Source: an uncultured Collinsella sp. (lineage in GTDB: Bacteria; Actinomycetota; Coriobacteriia; Coriobacteriales; Coriobacteriaceae). Taken from it: a DNA stretch of 64,000 nucleotides. Made by a program: the position numbers and the translations under genes. The stretch's first letter is position 1. Each line of letters opens with the position of its first letter. This document shows, piece after piece, positions 60,571 through 64,000 of the stretch. The stretch covers positions 372,001 through 436,000 of the forward strand of contig CATXID010000001.1 of assembly GCA_958369225.1 (NCBI GenBank). The letters run 5' to 3'. The notes beneath the pieces are model-generated. The model did no database searches. It was not told where the DNA came from and saw nothing but the letters and a program-made list of their open reading frames with translations.

Positions 60571-62891
60571 GATGGCTTAAAGGTTCGCAGGCGCAGCGCA
60601 TTGCTCACAACGCAGACGCTCGACAGGCTCATGGCCGCGGCGCCAAACATCGGCGAGAGTTGCCATCCGGTGAGCGGGAAGAACACGCCCGCGGCGAGCG
60701 GAATGCCGATGCCGTTGTAGAACAGTGCCCAGAACAGGTCCTGCTTGATGTTGCGGATCGTGGCGCGCGAAAGCTCGATGGCGCGGACGACGTCCATGAG
60801 GTCGCTGCGCATGAGCACCACGTCGGCGCCCTCCTTGGCGATGTCGGCGCCGGTGCCGATGGCAAGGCCCACGTCGGCGCGCGCCAGGGCGGGGGAGTCA
60901 TTGATGCCGTCGCCCACCATGGCGACCTTGCCGCCCGCATTCTGCAGTTCGCGCACGTGGCGTTCCTTGTCGGCGGGGAGGACGTCGGCGATAACCTGCT
61001 CGCTGCTCAGCCCCACGCGGCGAGCGATGGCCTCGGCCGTCACGCGGTTGTCGCCGGTGAGCATACGCACATCGACGCCGAGCTTGCGCAATGCGGCAAT
61101 GGCAGCAGCGCTCGTCTCTTTGACCTCGTCGGCCACGGCGATGGTGCCGACAAGCTCACCGTTCTTGGCAAAGAACAGCGGCGTTTTTCCCTCGGCAGCG
61201 AACTGCTCGGCAAGACCGGCGGGCACCTCCGCGCCCAGCTCGTCCATCAGACGAACGTTGCCGGCGGCGATGGCGTTTTGCCCCTCGCGCGCCGTGACGC
61301 CGCGACCGGGCACGGCGGCAAAGTCCTCGACCATGCGCGCGACGATTCCGCGCGACTCGCACTCGGCCATAATCGCCTCGGCCAGCGGGTGCTCGCTCGA
61401 GCGCTCCAGCGCGGCAGCGAGCTTCAGTAACGCCTTTTCGCTCATGGCGGGCGAGCCGTCAGCGCGCGTGGCCACCACGATATCGGTCACGGCCGGCTTG
61501 CCGCGGGTGACGGTGCCGGTCTTATCGAGCACCACGGTGCCCACGTTGCGCAGATTCTCCAACGCCTCGGCGCTCTTAAACAGAATGCCCATCTCGGCTC
61601 CCTTGCCGGTGCCAACCATAATGGCGACGGGCGTGGCCAGGCCCAGCGCGCACGGGCAGCTGATCACCAACACGGCCACGGCGGAGGTGAGCGCCTCGTT
61701 GATGCTGCCAGTCAGTGCCATCCACACCGCAAAGGTCACGGCCGAGATCACAAACACCACGGGCACAAACACGCCGGCGACTCTATCGGCCATGCGGGCG
61801 ATGGGCGCCTTGGTGGCGTTGGCGTCCTCGACGAGCTGGATGATTTTGGCGAGCGACGTGTCGGCGCCCACGCGCGTGGCACGGAAGGTAAACGATCCGG
61901 TGCGGTTGACCGTGGCGGCGTTGACGGTGTCGCCGGCGGTCTTTTCCGCGGGGATGGACTCGCCGGTGAGCGCACTTTCGTCCACGGCCGACGCGCCCTC
62001 GAGTACCACGCCGTCGACAGGGATAGACTCGCCGGGGCGCACGCGCAGGACCTGGCCGGGAAGGATGGCGTCGACGTCCACAGTGGCCTCGGTGCCGTCG
62101 TCGTCAACGACGGTCGCGGTTTTGGGCGCCAGGTCGACGAGCGCCTCGATGGCGCCGCCGGTCTTGGATTTGCTGCGCGTCTCGAGGTATTTGCCCACGG
62201 TGACGAGCGACAGGATGGTGCCGGCGCTCTCAAAATACAGGTTGTCCATGCTCGTCATCATGGCCTCGTGCACCTGACCTGTAGCCAGCTGGTCGGCCAT
62301 GATGAACATGGCGTAGAGCGACCAGGCGATCGACGCGGTGGCGCCCACGGCAATAAGGGCGTCCATGGTGGGCGCGCCGTGTGCGAGCGATTTAAACCCG
62401 TTTATAAAGTACGCGTCGTTGACATAGACGATGGGGATGAGCAAGACGAGCTCGGTGAGCGCCAACGTCATGCTGTGGGTGTGGTCGGTGAAGACGCTGG
62501 GCAGCGGCCAGCCGAGCATGTGCCCCATGCCTATGTAGAACAGCGGAATGAGAAAGATGATTGAGATGATGAGACGGGTGCGCATAGCGGAGGCAGTGGC
62601 CTCTAGCTTTTTGGTGGGCGACTCCATATGAGCGACGCCGGATCTGGCTTGCGCGTTGCCGCTTGAGCCTGCGCCCGCTTCGACGGGTGAGGCCGAGTAG
62701 CCCGCGCGGTCGACGGCGGTGCAGATATCGTCGGGGGAGACCTGTGCGGGGTCGTAGTCGACCATCATGGAACCGGCGAGCAGGTTGACCGCGACGCTTT
62801 GGACGCCGTCGAGCTTGCTCACGGCGCGGTCCACATGCGCCTGGCAAGCGGCGCACGTCATGCCGCCCACGTCAAACTTATCTTGAGCCAT
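60555..62891 (-). CDS. copA: Copper-exporting P1B-type ATPase
   Basis: Pumps Cu(I) out of the cytoplasm. 778 residues. One N-terminal HMA domain (GGMTCAACQAHV, ~9-20), eight membrane helices with the CPC metal site (ISCPCALG, ~428-435), TGES actuator loop, DKTGT phosphorylation site, HP loop (SSEHPLAEA) and GDGINDSPAL hinge. The linker after the HMA domain is short. The start at 62891 follows AAAGGAG. It is the first gene of the copper operon. Its last residues come from a family B repeat. Confidence 0.95.
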   Translation of the reverse strand: MAQDKFDVGGMTCAACQAHVDRAVSKLDGVQSVAVNLLAGSMMVDYDPAQVSPDDICTAVDRAGYSASPVEAGAGSSGNAQARSGVAHMESPTKKLEATASAMRTRLIISIIFLIPLFYIGMGHMLGWPLPSVFTDHTHSMTLALTELVLLIPIVYVNDAYFINGFKSLAHGAPTMDALIAVGATASIAWSLYAMFIMADQLATGQVHEAMMTSMDNLYFESAGTILSLVTVGKYLETRSKSKTGGAIEALVDLAPKTATVVDDDGTEATVDVDAILPGQVLRVRPGESIPVDGVVLEGASAVDESALTGESIPAEKTAGDTVNAATVNRTGSFTFRATRVGADTSLAKIIQLVEDANATKAPIARMADRVAGVFVPVVFVISAVTFAVWMALTGSINEALTSAVAVLVISCPCALGLATPVAIMVGTGKGAEMGILFKSAEALENLRNVGTVVLDKTGTVTRGKPAVTDIVVATRADGSPAMSEKALLKLAAALERSSEHPLAEAIMAECESRGIVARMVEDFAAVPGRGVTAREGQNAIAAGNVRLMDELGAEVPAGLAEQFAAEGKTPLFFAKNGELVGTIAVADEVKETSAAAIAALRKLGVDVRMLTGDNRVTAEAIARRVGLSSEQVIADVLPADKERHVRELQNAGGKVAMVGDGINDSPALARADVGLAIGTGADIAKEGADVVLMRSDLMDVVRAIELSRATIRNIKQDLFWALFYNGIGIPLAAGVFFPLTGWQLSPMFGAAAMSLSSVCVVSNALRLRTFKPSVAVK

Positions 62892-62939
62892 GGCTTCTCC
62901 TTTCTGTGGCGTAGTGTTGGAAATGTTAACCTGTCGATA

Positions 62940-62966
62940 CTATACACCCATACCCCCTGGGGGTGT
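62940..62966 (-). promoter_or_regulatory. copA promoter with CsoR-type operator
   Basis: ACACCCATACCCCCTGGGGGTGT (62944-62966) contains the C5/G5 dyad typical of CsoR sites. On the minus strand TATAGT (62945-62940) is the -10 and TGGACA (about 62964-62959) a -35, so the operator fills the spacer. Confidence 0.7.
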
Positions 62967-63043
62967 CCAGTACAGAAAGAAATGTATGACATTTCGTTAC
63001 AGATGAGGGTGGCTGCTCAATCGTTGGCAGTCCCTGTCAAACA

Positions 63044-63179
63044 TCTCAACCTGTAACATCTAGCGGGGAAAATGAGCTCTAACTGTTACAGATCGAGATG
63101 TTGTTTTGCGAGGTTTGGGTTTGTCTCAATCTGTAACAGTTAGACCGGTTTTTGCTGAGCAACTGTTACAGATTGAGAC
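63044..63179. repeat. Family A array, copies 10-11
   Basis: Palindromes at 63044-63099 and 63123-63179 with a 23-base spacer, period 79. They lie between the divergent copA and helicase genes. Confidence 0.92.
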
Positions 63180-63246
63180 AATCGGCCCAGACTCGCCCCG
63201 TTCGCCCCGTCATCTGTGGTTTACGTGGGGGCATGCGGAGTACGGG

Positions 63247-63452
63247 TATACTAACCGGCGGCGAATCTGCTCCATCGCTTAGAGCTGCTGCGTCTGGACG
63301 GCGCGTGATAGGGCTGCCAAAGCGATCGCCAGCGTGCTGAGCAACGTCCTCTCTGTGCGCACCTGTTTTTGTATGTATTAGCGCACTACCAAGCACGCTC
63401 CGCGCGGCCGCATGCCGTGCCCATAACGCGTGCAGATAAGGAACAACAACAT
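63247..63452 (+). promoter_or_regulatory. Candidate promoter and ~190-base leader of the DEAD-box helicase gene
   Basis: TATACT (63247-63252) is a good -10; TTTACG (63220-63225) is too far for a normal -35. The transcript would then carry a ~190-base leader before the ATG at 63453. Long leaders are common on cold-shock helicase mRNAs. No recognised RNA motif. Confidence 0.4.
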
Positions 63453-64000
63453 ATGCGTAATTCTGTATCCGACGTCACGGACGCCGAGATTCTGGACGAG
63501 ACCCGCGAGGCTATGGCCCAGGCTGCCTTCGATGCTGCCGACGAGGCCAGCGCCGCCGAGACCGTCGAGTCCGCGACCGAGAACCTGCCCGCCTTTGACG
63601 AGCTGGGTCTTTCGGACGAGATGCTTCGTGCCATCGAGAACCTGGGCTACACGGCGCCTACGCCTGTCCAGGCTGGCTCGATCCCCGTGGTGCTCGAGGG
63701 CCGTGACCTGCTTGCCGCCGCTCAGACCGGCACCGGCAAAACGGCTGCCTTTTTGCTGCCGACCATGAACAATCTGGAGCACATTGCTCCGCCCAAGCCC
63801 GTACGCGAGCGTGGCGGCCGCAACCGCCGTCGCGGTGCCAAGAAGCCCGAGGGCAACGGCCGTGGTCCTGTGATGCTCGTCATCACCCCCACGCGCGAGC
63901 TTGCCCAGCAGATCGATGAGGTCGCCAGCAAGATCGCCGACGTCACCGGCCATGTCGCCGTGACCGTCGTGGGCGGCGTGAGCTACAAGCCCCAGACCGC
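63453..64000 (+). CDS. DEAD-box RNA helicase (5' part; runs off the window)
   Basis: 182 codons are visible and the frame is open at the window end. An acidic Ala/Glu-rich N-terminus (~1-45) precedes the Q motif region (FDELGLSDEMLRAIENLGYTAPTPVQ) and Walker A AQTGTGKTA (~90-98). A basic insert (RGGRNRRRGAKKPEGNGRG-like, ~118-138) sits between motif I and PTRELAQQ (motif Ia). It is probably a CsdA/DeaD- or RhlE-type helicase for ribosome assembly or mRNA turnover. ATG 63453 follows AAGGA by about ten bases. Confidence 0.9.
   Translation, partial: MRNSVSDVTDAEILDETREAMAQAAFDAADEASAAETVESATENLPAFDELGLSDEMLRAIENLGYTAPTPVQAGSIPVVLEGRDLLAAAQTGTGKTAAFLLPTMNNLEHIAPPKPVRERGGRNRRRGAKKPEGNGRGPVMLVITPTRELAQQIDEVASKIADVTGHVAVTVVGGVSYKPQT

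Overview
The window is a high-GC, densely coded chromosomal segment. It is most likely from a Coriobacteriia gut anaerobe close to Collinsella. That assignment is an inference from gene style: a split two-subunit transketolase, an L31 with a long Ala/Lys/Glu tail, a MurNAc-recycling operon, a rubredoxin/flavin-reductase pair, strong GC-rich terminators, and abundant short palindromic intergenic repeats. No rRNA or species marker is present.

Layout. 1-12.9 kb is housekeeping: the end of an unknown gene, argR, a class A PBP, a U32 peptidase, tyrS, adenine deaminase, two HAD phosphatases, citrate synthase and an ACT-domain protein. 13.1-20.4 kb is an accessory island bounded by a 64-bp direct repeat (62/64 identical). 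It holds a truncated tyrosine integrase, a DUF2975/XRE pair, an ABC exporter built from duplicated permease modules, a separate ATPase, a rare permease-ATPase fusion, and a small secreted Tyr-rich peptide. This is the best candidate for an undescribed system. 20.5-34.6 kb returns to core genes: rpmE with its leader, secA-prfB, a YitT protein, the split transketolase, a zinc-ribbon membrane protein, ftsE-ftsX and rnr. An IS3-family element (34641-36087) sits inside the loop of the rnr terminator. A serine recombinase and a VanZ-like protein follow.

37.7-42.2 kb is a MurNAc operon (murR-murQ-murP-mupG) for import, hydrolysis and lactyl-ether cleavage of MurNAc-containing sugars. 42.2-48.4 kb holds an ArsC/Spx-like protein, tRNA-Gln(CTG), tRNA-Glu(CTC), a TPR protein with smpB, a flavin reductase with a 47-residue rubredoxin, an Nramp transporter and gpmA. 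48.9-55.1 kb is gltBD (glutamate synthase). 55.5-59.8 kb has an unknown protein, an AbiEi/DUF559-like gene broken by one TAG, an amidohydrolase and a zinc-ribbon protein. 59.9-62.9 kb is a copper operon (copA-copZ-csoR) with a visible CsoR-type operator. The window ends inside a DEAD-box RNA helicase.

The intergenic space is full of palindromic repeat families. Family A has 11 copies of a 55-57-bp inverted repeat with arms TCTCRATCTGTAACA/TGTTACAGATYGAGA, often in arrays with a 78-81-bp period. Family B has 4 copies of a palindrome whose core is exactly 67 bp in every copy (arms AGTTGCGGTG/CACCGCAACT). Families C, D, E and F are smaller sets. A 62-bp hairpin unit is also repeated in tandem near 42.7 kb.
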